From assembly GCA_041557595.1 (NCBI GenBank), contig JBFFGE010000193.1:1-8347 (forward strand): a DNA stretch of 8,347 bases, written 5' to 3'. Positions 1-6,508 of the stretch are shown one piece after another. The stretch is from JAOTYV01 sp041557595 (GTDB lineage: Bacteria; Pseudomonadota; Alphaproteobacteria; UBA8366). Positions within the stretch are counted from its first letter, which is position 1; each line of letters starts with the position of its first letter. The notes below the pieces were generated by a model, which was not told the origin of the DNA, ran no database searches, and saw nothing but the letters and a program-made list of their open reading frames with translations. A program made the translations under genes and the position numbers.

Positions 1-61
1 CGGGGTCGACCGGTTTCAACTCGGCGGTCGCGGCGGGTACGGCTTCGTCGATCGGCGTCAC
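1..61 (-). CDS. Possible 5' end of an unidentified gene, cut by the window edge
   Basis: A minus-strand GTG at 61-59 opens a frame that stays open to position 1 (20 codons, beginning MTPIDEAVPAATAELK). A Shine-Dalgarno-like GGGAG (minus strand, 72-68) lies six bases upstream, which is good spacing, and this is the main support. The residues are hydrophilic and rich in Ala and Pro, as in a flexible N-terminus. It would lie downstream of parE in the same direction, about 127 bases after its stop. The product cannot be recognised from 20 residues. A plus-strand frame is also open across part of this stretch, so the gene and its strand are uncertain. Confidence 0.35.
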   Translation of the reverse strand, partial: MTPIDEAVPAATAELKPVDP

Positions 62-129
62 GGAGAGCTCCCGGTTGGACGTGCCACGGCACTATTCCAC
101 CGAAAGATAGGCTTTGCGACGCGCCGATG

Positions 130-147
130 GTTCGGCCGTGGCCGAAC
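130..147. repeat. Perfect 8-bp inverted repeat downstream of parE
   Basis: The arms GTTCGGCC (130-137) and GGCCGAAC (140-147) are exact reverse complements separated by two bases. The hairpin lies about 40 bases past the parE stop. It could slow or end transcription of parE, but no T-run follows on the minus strand, so it is not a typical intrinsic terminator. Confidence 0.5.
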
Positions 148-188
148 TACGGGGAGCTCAATGATATGATCGGAACTGGATTAAGGAC

Positions 189-2168
189 CTAAACGTCGAG
201 ATCGCGGACGAATTGCGCGTTTTCCTGAATGTACTTGAAGCGCTTCTCCGGTTTGCGGCCCATCAGGCTTTCGACCAGTTGCGCGGTTTCGCGATATTCG
301 GCCTTTTCCGACTGATCCGGCAATTCGACCTGCAGCAGGGTGCGCGTCTCGGGGTTCATCGTCGTTTCGCGCAATTGTGCCGGCGGCATTTCGCCGAGTC
401 CCTTGAAGCGGCTGACGTCGATCTTGGTCTTGCCCTTGAAAACCGTTTTTTCGAGTTCATCCTTGTGGGCATCGTCGCGCGCATAAACGGTCGTGCCGCC
501 ATGGGTCAGGCGGTACAGGGGCGGCATGGCGAGGAAGAGCCGCCCATCCTGAATGAGCCCGGCCATTTCGCGGTAGAAGAACGTCATCAACAGGGACGCG
601 ATATGCGCACCGTCCACGTCGGCGTCGGTCATGATGATGATCCGCTCGTAGCGTAGCTTGTCGCCGCTGTAATCGCTGCGGGTTCCGCAGCCGAGCGCCT
701 GGATCAAATCGGCGATTTCCTGGTTGCCGGCCATCTTGTCCGCGGAGGCGCTGGCGACGTTGAGGATCTTGCCGCGCAACGGCAGCACCGCCTGATTCGC
801 CCGGTTACGCGCCTGCTTTGCGGAACCGCCGGCGGAATCACCCTCGACCAGAAACAGTTCGGTGCCGGCCGACGAACTTTGCGAACAGTCGGTCAGTTTG
901 CCGGGGAGCCGGAGTTTCCGTGTCGCCGATTTACGGGCGAGATCGCGGGAGCTGCGCTTGCGCTGGCGTTCGTCCGCCCGTTCGAGCACACGCTCCAACA
1001 GGTCGCCGGCGCTCGACGGGTCGCCGGACAACCACAGCTCGAAATGGTCGCGCAGCGATCCCTCGACCAGCTTGGCCGCCGCCGGCGAGCTCAGCCGTTC
1101 TTTGGTCTGACCCTGGAATTGCGGGTCGGTGATGAAAACCGACAGCATCACACAGGCGCCGCCCAACAGGTCTTCCGCGGTGATGACCGAGGTTTTCTTG
1201 GCGCCGGTCATATCGGCGTAATTCTTGAGGCCGCGCGCCAGCGCCGACCTTAGCGCGGATTCGTGACTGCCCCCTTGCGGCGTCGGGATCGTGTTGCAGT
1301 AGGAATTGACGAAGCCTTCCTCGTCCTGCGGCCAGCAAATCGCCCATTCCACCTTGCCGACGCCGTTACTTATCCGTCCGGCGAAGGCGTTCGGCGTGAC
1401 CGTCGGGCGCGCGCCGACGGTTGCAGCCAAGTAATCCTGCAAGCCGCCCGGGAAATGAAGCTTGTCGCTCTCCGGCGTTTCCGCATCGCCCTTGAGCAGC
1501 TTGGCGTTGCAACTCCAGCGGATTTCGACGCCGCGAAAGAGATACGCTTTCGAGCGGACCATGCGATAGAGGGTTGCCGGCTTGAACTGCGCCTTGTCGC
1601 CGAAGATGTCCGGGTCGGGATGGAAACGCACCGTCGTGCCGCGGCGGTTGTTCACTTCGCCGCCCTTTTTGAGCGGTCCCTTCGGCGCGCCACGGGCATA
1701 GGACTGCACGTGCAGCATCCGGTCGCGCGCGACCTCGACCGTCAGTGAATCCGACAGCGCGTTGACGACGGAAATGCCGACCCCGTGCAGACCGCCGGCG
1801 GTGTCGTAGCTCTTGCCGGAAAATTTGCCACCGGAATGCAGCGTCGTCATGATGACTTCCAGCGCCGATTTCTTCTTGAATTTCGGATGCGGGTCGATGG
1901 GAATACCACGGCCGTTGTCGCGCACGGTCACGAAGCCGTCCGCCTCCAGCGACATTTCGATTCGGCTGGCGTGACCAGCCACCGCTTCGTCCATCGCATT
2001 GTCGAGGACCTCGGCGGCCAGGTGATGCATGGCGCGCTCGTCGGTGCCGCCGATATACATACCGGGCCGGCGGCGTACGGGTTCAAGCCCTTCGAGGACC
2101 TCAATATCTTTGGCGGAGTAGCTCGAGGATTTGCCCTTGGGCACACTGTCGAAAAGATCTTCTGGCAT
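189..2168 (-). CDS. parE: DNA topoisomerase IV subunit B (ParE)
   Basis: ATPase and TOPRIM subunit of the type IIA topoisomerase that, with ParC, separates linked daughter chromosomes. The frame gives 659 residues. The N-terminal GHKL ATPase region shows GMYIGG (about 36-41), EVLDNAMDEAVAGH (53-67, with likely base E53 and Mg-binding N57), DNGRGIP (84-90) and GGLHGVGISVVNALS (125-139). The transducer has PTPQGG and QTKERL with the expected lysine (357). The TOPRIM motifs are VEGDSAGG (E442) and DADVDG (D515, D517), followed by RFKGLGEM (587-594). The short length, the lack of the long insertion seen in some GyrB proteins, and the GTDERAMHHL region favour ParE over GyrB; this subfamily call is from recall. 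The ATG at 2168 (MPEDLF) is preferred over a GTG 13 codons upstream, since family similarity begins after it. No Shine-Dalgarno is seen. The stop is TAG. Confidence 0.95.
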   Translation of the reverse strand: MPEDLFDSVPKGKSSSYSAKDIEVLEGLEPVRRRPGMYIGGTDERAMHHLAAEVLDNAMDEAVAGHASRIEMSLEADGFVTVRDNGRGIPIDPHPKFKKKSALEVIMTTLHSGGKFSGKSYDTAGGLHGVGISVVNALSDSLTVEVARDRMLHVQSYARGAPKGPLKKGGEVNNRRGTTVRFHPDPDIFGDKAQFKPATLYRMVRSKAYLFRGVEIRWSCNAKLLKGDAETPESDKLHFPGGLQDYLAATVGARPTVTPNAFAGRISNGVGKVEWAICWPQDEEGFVNSYCNTIPTPQGGSHESALRSALARGLKNYADMTGAKKTSVITAEDLLGGACVMLSVFITDPQFQGQTKERLSSPAAAKLVEGSLRDHFELWLSGDPSSAGDLLERVLERADERQRKRSSRDLARKSATRKLRLPGKLTDCSQSSSAGTELFLVEGDSAGGSAKQARNRANQAVLPLRGKILNVASASADKMAGNQEIADLIQALGCGTRSDYSGDKLRYERIIIMTDADVDGAHIASLLMTFFYREMAGLIQDGRLFLAMPPLYRLTHGGTTVYARDDAHKDELEKTVFKGKTKIDVSRFKGLGEMPPAQLRETTMNPETRTLLQVELPDQSEKAEYRETAQLVESLMGRKPEKRFKYIQENAQFVRDLDV

Positions 2169-2175
2169 GGCGGCG

Positions 2176-2203
2176 ATTATATGGGCGCCGGAGCGTAACG
2201 CAA
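2176..2203 (-). promoter_or_regulatory. Candidate parE promoter, placed for a leaderless mRNA
   Basis: On the minus strand a perfect TATAAT (2181-2176) sits only seven bases before the parE ATG at 2168. A weak -35 candidate, TTGCGT (2203-2198), lies 16 bases upstream. With usual spacing, transcription would start at or next to the A of the ATG, giving an mRNA with almost no leader. This agrees with the missing Shine-Dalgarno. The match may be chance, because no experiment supports it. Confidence 0.4.
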
Positions 2204-2216
2204 GCACGATGCAGTA

Positions 2217-2248
2217 GATTTAAAGATATAAATCCACAACATCTTGTG
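2217..2248. repeat. Two adjacent small inverted repeats upstream of parE
   Basis: GATTTA (2217-2222) pairs with TAAATC (2229-2234) across six bases. Immediately next, CACAA (2235-2239) pairs with TTGTG (2244-2248) across four bases. They fill the gap between the C13 peptidase gene end and parE. They could be operator-like or weak terminator structures. The AT-rich stem is too weak alone to call a terminator. Confidence 0.3.
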
Positions 2249-2295
2249 TTTTGTTGAACGATTATTTGCGCCGCAAAAAGGGGGTTTTCCTATCC

Positions 2296-3684
2296 TTACG
2301 GGAGTTCGGCGATCTGACCGTCGCCGTGGCCGCCGAGCCGATCCGAGAGGCGCTGCAACAGCGGCCGGATACGCGCGCCTATGTGCATTTGCGGCTCGGA
2401 CGCTTTCAGCTGTTCCGTTTCCTCGCGGGCGTCGATGGTTTTTACCGCCACCTCGAACGCGTCGGAGAAGGAGTAGGTTTTGCGAAGCGCTTCGTCGAAA
2501 TAGGCTTTGCCGAAATAGGTCCATTCGGCCAGGTCGCTGCACCCGAAGGAATTGGCCGTGGCGCTGGAAGCGGTCATCACCAGCGTGTTGGGATCGCGCA
2601 GCGAATCGATGAAGCTGCCGGAATAACAGGCGGACACCACCACGACCCGCTATTTGATGCCCGACTGCGCCAGCGCCGCTTTCAGGTCGTCGGCGGTCAG
2701 GTCGTTGAGCCCGAAGGGATAGAATTTCGTCGACAGCAGATAAGAGGACCCGTGCGAGGTCAGAAACAGGAACAAAATGTCCTGGTCGACATCCATGCGG
2801 GCCGCGACCTGCTGCAACGCGACGGTCAGGTTGTGGCGATTGGCCAGCGGGACGGTTTCCAAAGTGGCGGGGTTGTTGATCAACATCAGCGATCGATGCT
2901 TGGTGTCGAACCGCGTGTCGAACAGGTTCCGGACCGCTCGTACTTCCTTCATGAAGACGTCTTGATGGGCGTGCCCGGCGAAACCGACGAAGTACAGATC
3001 GGTCGTATCCTCGCGTTGCGGCGCAAGCGCCTCGGCCGACGCGGCCAACAGGGCTGGCTGCCGGTAATAGGTCGCCTCCACATCGGGGTCGAACTCGATC
3101 GCCGTTTCCGCTGTTTCCGGCTCCTCGGCGGTCGATACCCACAGCGCGTCTTTTGGCACGAAATGATAGGCAAAAATCAGCGCAAGCATCGGGACGGCCA
3201 TAAAGCCGGCCTTGACCAGGGATCCGCCAAAAACCAGATGGACGGCGCGCAAGATCGCGATCAGGCAGAGGGCGCCGATTGCGGATTGCAGGATGACCAG
3301 ATTGTTTCGGGTAAGCTCGGGGCCGGCGGCCCAAAGCACCTGAAAGACGACGCCCGCGGCCGCATAAATGATCGCCAATGCGCTGGCGGCAGCCACCAGA
3401 ATGGTACCGAATTCATAGGAACGGCGGTGCATCCGGGCGACGGCGTAGCAGGCAAGCAGCACTGCGAGGCTGGTGACGCCGATTGCCGCGAGACCGAAAC
3501 TGTTGAAAACCCGGTCCGGCTGCGTGGCCGCAAAGGACAGGAAGATTTCGGCGAGCGACAGCAATCCGACAAGAAGGACGGATTGGTCGGGGCTGGGCCT
3601 GAACCGCCAACGGTCGACCGGCATGAATCCGGCGAGCCGTGCGCCGGCGGCCAGATTGCCGTGCAGGTCACGCAGTAACGTCAC
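2296..3684 (-). pseudogene. C13-family (legumain/caspase-like) membrane peptidase, split by an in-frame TAG
   Basis: The N-terminal 344 residues (3684-2650) contain about five hydrophobic segments (near 35-53, 62-85, 93-117, 128-150 and 158-176). An extracytoplasmic-looking domain follows, with LYFVGFAGH (230-238) and catalytic-type TSHGS (His311). The frame then meets TAG (2652-2650). It continues without shift for 117 codons to a TAA at 2298-2296, and these contain VVVVSACYSGSF (Cys353 in joined numbering) and TASSAT. His in SHGS and Cys in SACYSG are the dyad expected of clan CD peptidases. Without the stop the protein would be about 462 residues, plausible for bacterial C13 proteins with membrane N-termini. 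The stop falls in GIK-stop-RVVVVSAC, where I recall relatives having Trp, so TGG to TAG is the likely change. The GTG start has GAGGGG six bases upstream. Substrate and role are unknown. As read, the first product lacks the nucleophile. Readthrough or a base error remain alternatives. Confidence 0.85.
2650..2652 (-). other. In-frame amber codon between catalytic His and Cys
   Basis: The minus strand reads AAA TAG CGG here, with the same frame open on both sides. TAG also ends parE, glnB and the small secreted-protein gene in this window. General reassignment of TAG to an amino acid in this organism is therefore unlikely. Confidence 0.9.
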
Positions 3685-3801
3685 GATATTCCCCTCGTCA
3701 GACGCCTGTCCCGCAAAGGACCGATGCCTTTGTCAACTCGATGCTCAAATCCATCGACGCGTGCTGAGTCGCCGGTTTTTACCCGTACCGGTCGTGCCTC
3801 G

Positions 3802-3831
3802 ATTATATCATTTCAACTCATTTGGTCTTAA
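3802..3831 (-). promoter_or_regulatory. Extended -10 promoter candidate for the C13 peptidase gene
   Basis: The minus strand has TGATATAAT, a perfect extended -10 (TGnTATAAT, with TATAAT at 3807-3802). TTAAGA (3831-3826) lies 18 bases upstream as a 4/6 match to TTGACA. The predicted start near 3795 leaves a leader of about 110 bases before the GTG at 3684. Confidence 0.45.
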
Positions 3832-3967
3832 CGAATCGTTATGATCGCCGGCGCGCCCATGTCGCATATTTTTCGGCGGTCTGAAAATATAATCCATAAT
3901 ATCATATGAGTATGAGTAAGTCCTTGATTCGACGTTTCAGCGTTGCCTGTGTGCCGGGGTGGCTGCC

Positions 3968-3997
3968 GTGATGTCTGTCCGCAATTTATGCTATAAT
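3968..3997 (+). promoter_or_regulatory. Extended -10 promoter candidate for the small secreted-protein gene
   Basis: TGCTATAAT at 3989-3997 is a perfect extended -10. The -35 position (GTGATG, 3968-3973, 18-base spacer) matches TTGACA only at its TGA core, which is tolerable for extended -10 promoters. The predicted start is near 4004, about 20 bases before the ATG at 4024, leaving room for the CAGGGAG ribosome binding site (4011-4017). Confidence 0.55.
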
Positions 3998-4023
3998 AGC
4001 GTCGTTGGATCAGGGAGAGCGGC

Positions 4024-4398
4024 ATGCGGATAACGATGGCGGGCTTGGTCATGGCGGCGGTGATCGGCCTCGCGGCGCCTGCAGGCGCCGGCGAAGCGGA
4101 TGTCGTGAAGGTCGATGCCAGGAAAGACCGCGACGGAACGTACAGTTTCGACGTCACGGTCAAACACGGGGATACCGGTTGGAAACATTACGCCAATAAG
4201 TGGGAGGTGCTGTCGCCGGACGGCAAGACCGTACTCGGCACACGGACCCTGTTTCACCCGCATGAGGACGAGCAGCCCTTTACCCGTACGCTGTCCGGCG
4301 TTCGCGTTCCGGCAGGCCTCGATACGGTGCTGGTCCGCGCCCATGATCTGATCCACGGAACCGGCGGCAAGACGGCGCGCGTGAAACTGCCGCGCTAG
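4024..4398 (+). CDS. Small secreted or periplasmic protein of unknown function
   Basis: The predicted protein has 124 residues. Residues 1-22 form a signal peptide: MRITMAG start, hydrophobic core, and an Ala-Gly-Ala cleavage site before Gly23. The mature part is about 102 residues with no Cys. It is likely beta-rich, with alternating stretches such as TYSFDVTVKH (39-48) and KWEVLSPDG (59-67). It contains GWKHYANKW (52-60), a striking HPHEDEQPF (78-86), and His107 and His111 near the end. I recall similar small exported proteins in other alphaproteobacteria but know no assigned function. The His and acidic residues could bind a metal; that is inference. The ATG has CAGGGAG about six bases upstream and its own strong-looking promoter. 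The gene stands alone, divergent from the peptidase gene and convergent with glnA. Confidence 0.8.
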   Translation: MRITMAGLVMAAVIGLAAPAGAGEADVVKVDARKDRDGTYSFDVTVKHGDTGWKHYANKWEVLSPDGKTVLGTRTLFHPHEDEQPFTRTLSGVRVPAGLDTVLVRAHDLIHGTGGKTARVKLPR

Positions 4399-4421
4399 AG
4401 CGGCAGGGGACACCAAAAAGA

Positions 4422-4439
4422 GCCGCCACGATTGGCGGC
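4422..4439. terminator. Hairpin terminator between convergent genes
   Basis: GCCGCC (4422-4427) pairs with GGCGGC (4434-4439) across a six-base loop. On the minus strand, after glnA, the stem is followed by TCTTTTTGG, a good intrinsic terminator. On the plus strand, after the secreted-protein gene, it is followed by CCCTTTCATT, a weaker T-tract. It probably serves both genes, mainly glnA. Confidence 0.75.
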
Positions 4440-4473
4440 CCTTTCATTGGCGTAGAGTCTCGAAAACGGTGGA

Positions 4474-5883
4474 TTACACGCTGTAATACATGGCGTATTC
4501 GACAGGATGCGGCGCGTGCTCGAACTCGAAAACCTCTTCCCACTTCAGGTCGAGATAGGCGTCGATCATGTCGTCCGACATCACGTCGCCCTTGATGAGG
4601 AACTCCCGGTCCGCATCCAGGGATTCCAACGCTTCGCGCAGCGATCCGCAGACCGTGGGCACGCCTTCCAGCTCCTCGGGCGGTAGGTCGTACAGATCCT
4701 TGTCCATCGCGTCGCCGGGATGGATCCGGTTCTCGATACCGTCGAGCCCGGCCATCAGCATGGCCGCGAAGGCGAGGTAGGGGTTGGCGGCCGGATCCGG
4801 GAAGCGCACCTCGACCCGCTTGCCGTTCGGCCCGGTCACATAGGGGATGCGGCAGGAAGCGGAGCGGTTGCGCGCCGAGTAGGCGAGCAGCACCGGCGCT
4901 TCGAAGCCCGGGATCAACCGCTTGTAGCTGTTGGTCGACGGATTTGAAAAGGCGTTGATCGCCTTGGCGTGCTTGATGATGCCGCCAATGTAGAACAGCG
5001 CGGTTTCCGAAAGGTCCGCGTAACCGGAGCCGGCGAAGGTCGGCTTACCGTCCTTCCAGATGGACTGATGTGTGTGCATGCCCGACCCGTTGTCGCCGAA
5101 GATCGGCTTCGGCATGAAGGTCGCGGTTTTGCCGTAGCGATGCGCAACCATGTGGGTCACGTATTTGTAGATCTGCATGTTGTCGGCGCTGCGCACCAGC
5201 GTGTCGAACTTGATGCCTAGTTCATGCTGCGAGGGCGCGACCTCGTGATGGTGCTTTTCCATGTCCAGCCCCATCTCGACCATCGTCGTCACCATCTCGG
5301 CCCGGAGGTCGGTGCCGTGATCGACCGGCGGAACTGGGAAGTAGCCGCCCTTCGTCCTCGGCCGGTGGCCGGGGTTGCTCGGCGGCATATCGGCGCCGGA
5401 ATTATACGGCCCTTCGATCGAATCGATGGCGTAGAAGGTCGAGTTTTGCGACACTTCGAAGCGGACGTCGTCGAAAACGAAGAATTCCGCTTCCGGACCG
5501 AAATAGGCGGTATCGCCGACGCCGGTCGCCTTGAGATGCGCTTCCGCCTTCTGCGCCACCGACCGCGGATCGCGGTTGTAGGGTTGCCCGGTGGACGGCT
5601 CGTAAATCGAGCAGAACAATATCATCTGCGGCTGTTCGGCGAAGGGGTCCATCACCGCTGTCGCGGCGTCGGGCATCAGGATCATGTCGGACTCGTTGAT
5701 TGCCTTCCAGCCGGCGATCGACGATCCGTCGAACATGAAGCCGTCCTTGAAGGCGTCCTCGTCGACGGTCGAGACGTGTTGCGCCATGTGCTGCCACTTT
5801 CCGCGCGGGTCGGTGAACCGGAAGTCGATGTATTGGACATCGTTGTCCTTGATCATCTTGAGTGCGTTTGCCACATCCGACAT
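4474..5883 (-). CDS. glnA: Glutamine synthetase, class I (GlnA)
   Basis: It makes glutamine from glutamate, ammonia and ATP in the cytoplasm, the main route of ammonia assimilation at low nitrogen. The 469 residues match the full length of the dodecameric type I enzyme. Visible active-site motifs are FDGSS (D52), GPEAEFF (E131, E133), HHEVAPSQHE (E214, E221), GSGMHTHQS (H270), IPGFEAP (E328), RNRSASCRIP (R340) and VEVRFPD (R360). Tyr398 in MDKDLYDLPPEE is the adenylylation site used by GlnE in this subclass, so activity is expected to be set by covalent modification. The ATG at 5883 is preceded by AAGGAG (5898-5893) at nine bases, an excellent ribosome site. It lies 76 bases after glnB in the same direction, so the two are probably co-transcribed. 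A hairpin terminator follows its stop. Confidence 0.98.
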   Translation of the reverse strand: MSDVANALKMIKDNDVQYIDFRFTDPRGKWQHMAQHVSTVDEDAFKDGFMFDGSSIAGWKAINESDMILMPDAATAVMDPFAEQPQMILFCSIYEPSTGQPYNRDPRSVAQKAEAHLKATGVGDTAYFGPEAEFFVFDDVRFEVSQNSTFYAIDSIEGPYNSGADMPPSNPGHRPRTKGGYFPVPPVDHGTDLRAEMVTTMVEMGLDMEKHHHEVAPSQHELGIKFDTLVRSADNMQIYKYVTHMVAHRYGKTATFMPKPIFGDNGSGMHTHQSIWKDGKPTFAGSGYADLSETALFYIGGIIKHAKAINAFSNPSTNSYKRLIPGFEAPVLLAYSARNRSASCRIPYVTGPNGKRVEVRFPDPAANPYLAFAAMLMAGLDGIENRIHPGDAMDKDLYDLPPEELEGVPTVCGSLREALESLDADREFLIKGDVMSDDMIDAYLDLKWEEVFEFEHAPHPVEYAMYYSV

Positions 5884-5959
5884 GTTTTTTTGCTCCTTGG
5901 AGTCAGCGTGTTACTGAATGTTCTTGAAATTGAATGATCGATGAGGGGCAGGCGGGTCC

Positions 5960-6298
5960 CTAGACGGCTTCGGCGCCCCGTTCCCCGGTCCTGATGCGAA
6001 TCGCTTCGCTGATATCCGACACGAAGATCTTCCCGTCGCCGATCCGGCCGGTTCGCGCGGCATTCTGGATCGCCTCGATCGCCCGATCGACGAGCCCTTC
6101 CTCGAGAACGACCTCGAGCTTCACCTTCGGCAGGAAATCGACGACGTATTCGGCCCCGCGATACAGTTCCGTATGGCCTTTCTGGCGACCGAACCCCTTG
6201 GCCTCCGTCACCGTGATGCCCTGGATGCCGACATCCTGCAGCGCTTCCTTCACTTCGTCGAGCTTGAAGGGTTTGATGATGGCTTCGATTTTCTTCAT
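5960..6298 (-). CDS. glnB: Nitrogen regulatory protein PII (GlnB)
   Basis: Trimeric signalling protein that binds ATP/ADP and 2-oxoglutarate. In the known proteobacterial pathway it controls NtrB/NtrC and the adenylyltransferase acting on glutamine synthetase. It has 112 residues, the standard PII length, beginning MKKIEAIIKPFKLDEVKEAL. The T-loop is intact, with Tyr51 in ELYRGAEYVVDF as the uridylylation site of GlnD. The B-loop TGRIGDGKIFV (83-93) is also intact. The ATG at 6298 is chosen because the PII fold starts there; a longer open frame to 6406 adds 36 residues unlike PII and overlaps the promoter. AGGAAA lies about 12 bases upstream, a rather long spacing. Linkage to glnA favours GlnB over GlnK, though the two paralogues are hard to separate by sequence alone. 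The stop is TAG. Confidence 0.95.
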   Translation of the reverse strand: MKKIEAIIKPFKLDEVKEALQDVGIQGITVTEAKGFGRQKGHTELYRGAEYVVDFLPKVKLEVVLEEGLVDRAIEAIQNAARTGRIGDGKIFVSDISEAIRIRTGERGAEAV

Positions 6299-6380
6299 TG
6301 CGGTGATCGCTTTCCTGCTCGTGACGACCGGTGCGCGGCGCGGCCAGCGTGTACAAACAACGTGCCTCTGATAACAGAAT

Positions 6381-6398
6381 AAGCATGTGCCGTGCCAA
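6381..6398 (-). promoter_or_regulatory. Sigma-54 (-24/-12) promoter candidate for glnB-glnA
   Basis: The minus strand reads TTGGCAC GGCAC ATGCTT. It matches the RpoN consensus TTGGCAC-N5-TTGCW with one mismatch, and GG (6396-6395) and GC (6384-6383) have the required ten-base spacing. The predicted start near 6371 leaves a leader of about 70 bases before glnB. Nitrogen-regulated sigma-54 promoters in front of glnBA are known in several proteobacteria. I did not find a clear pair of NtrC boxes upstream. Confidence 0.65.
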
Positions 6399-6508
6399 AG
6401 CGGCAAGGGGCAATTGAGTCCCGGAATGTGCGGGTCTTGCGCGGTTCGCCGCCGAAGTCCGGATGCTTGTCTGCCTAATAAATAATCGTTTGCCTGTTAT
6501 TTGGGCGA

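Larger units (their letters stand above)
3685..4023. other. Divergent intergenic region
   Basis: This 339-base stretch separates the minus-strand C13 peptidase gene from the plus-strand secreted-protein gene. It has no convincing gene. It is more AT-rich than its surroundings, especially around 3800-3840 and 3884-3920, and carries one candidate promoter in each direction (annotated separately). A further TATAAT at 3888-3893 on the plus strand has no fitting -35. Confidence 0.7.

Noticed and set aside
2169..2207. GTG start giving a 13-residue longer ParE
   Set aside because: There is no ribosome site and the extra residues do not resemble ParE. The ATG at 2168 fits the family better.
2251..3678. 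475-codon open frame on the plus strand opposite the C13 peptidase gene
   Set aside because: It is rich in Gly, His, Arg and Gln with no recognisable motif, as is typical of antisense shadows in GC-rich DNA. The opposite strand shows clear peptidase motifs and membrane segments. It is longer than the broken sense frame and could mislead an automatic gene caller.
3828..4163. 111-codon minus-strand frame across the divergent region
   Set aside because: It is antisense to the secreted-protein gene and crosses promoter sequence, with no ribosome site or family resemblance.
6299..6406. 36-residue N-terminal extension of GlnB
   Set aside because: PII proteins begin at MKKIEAI, and the extension overlaps the sigma-54 element and does not look like protein sequence.
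6399..6480. Possible NtrC-type boxes upstream of the sigma-54 site
   Set aside because: GC-rich words such as GCGCAAGACCCGCAC lack the required GCAC-N-GGTGC symmetry.
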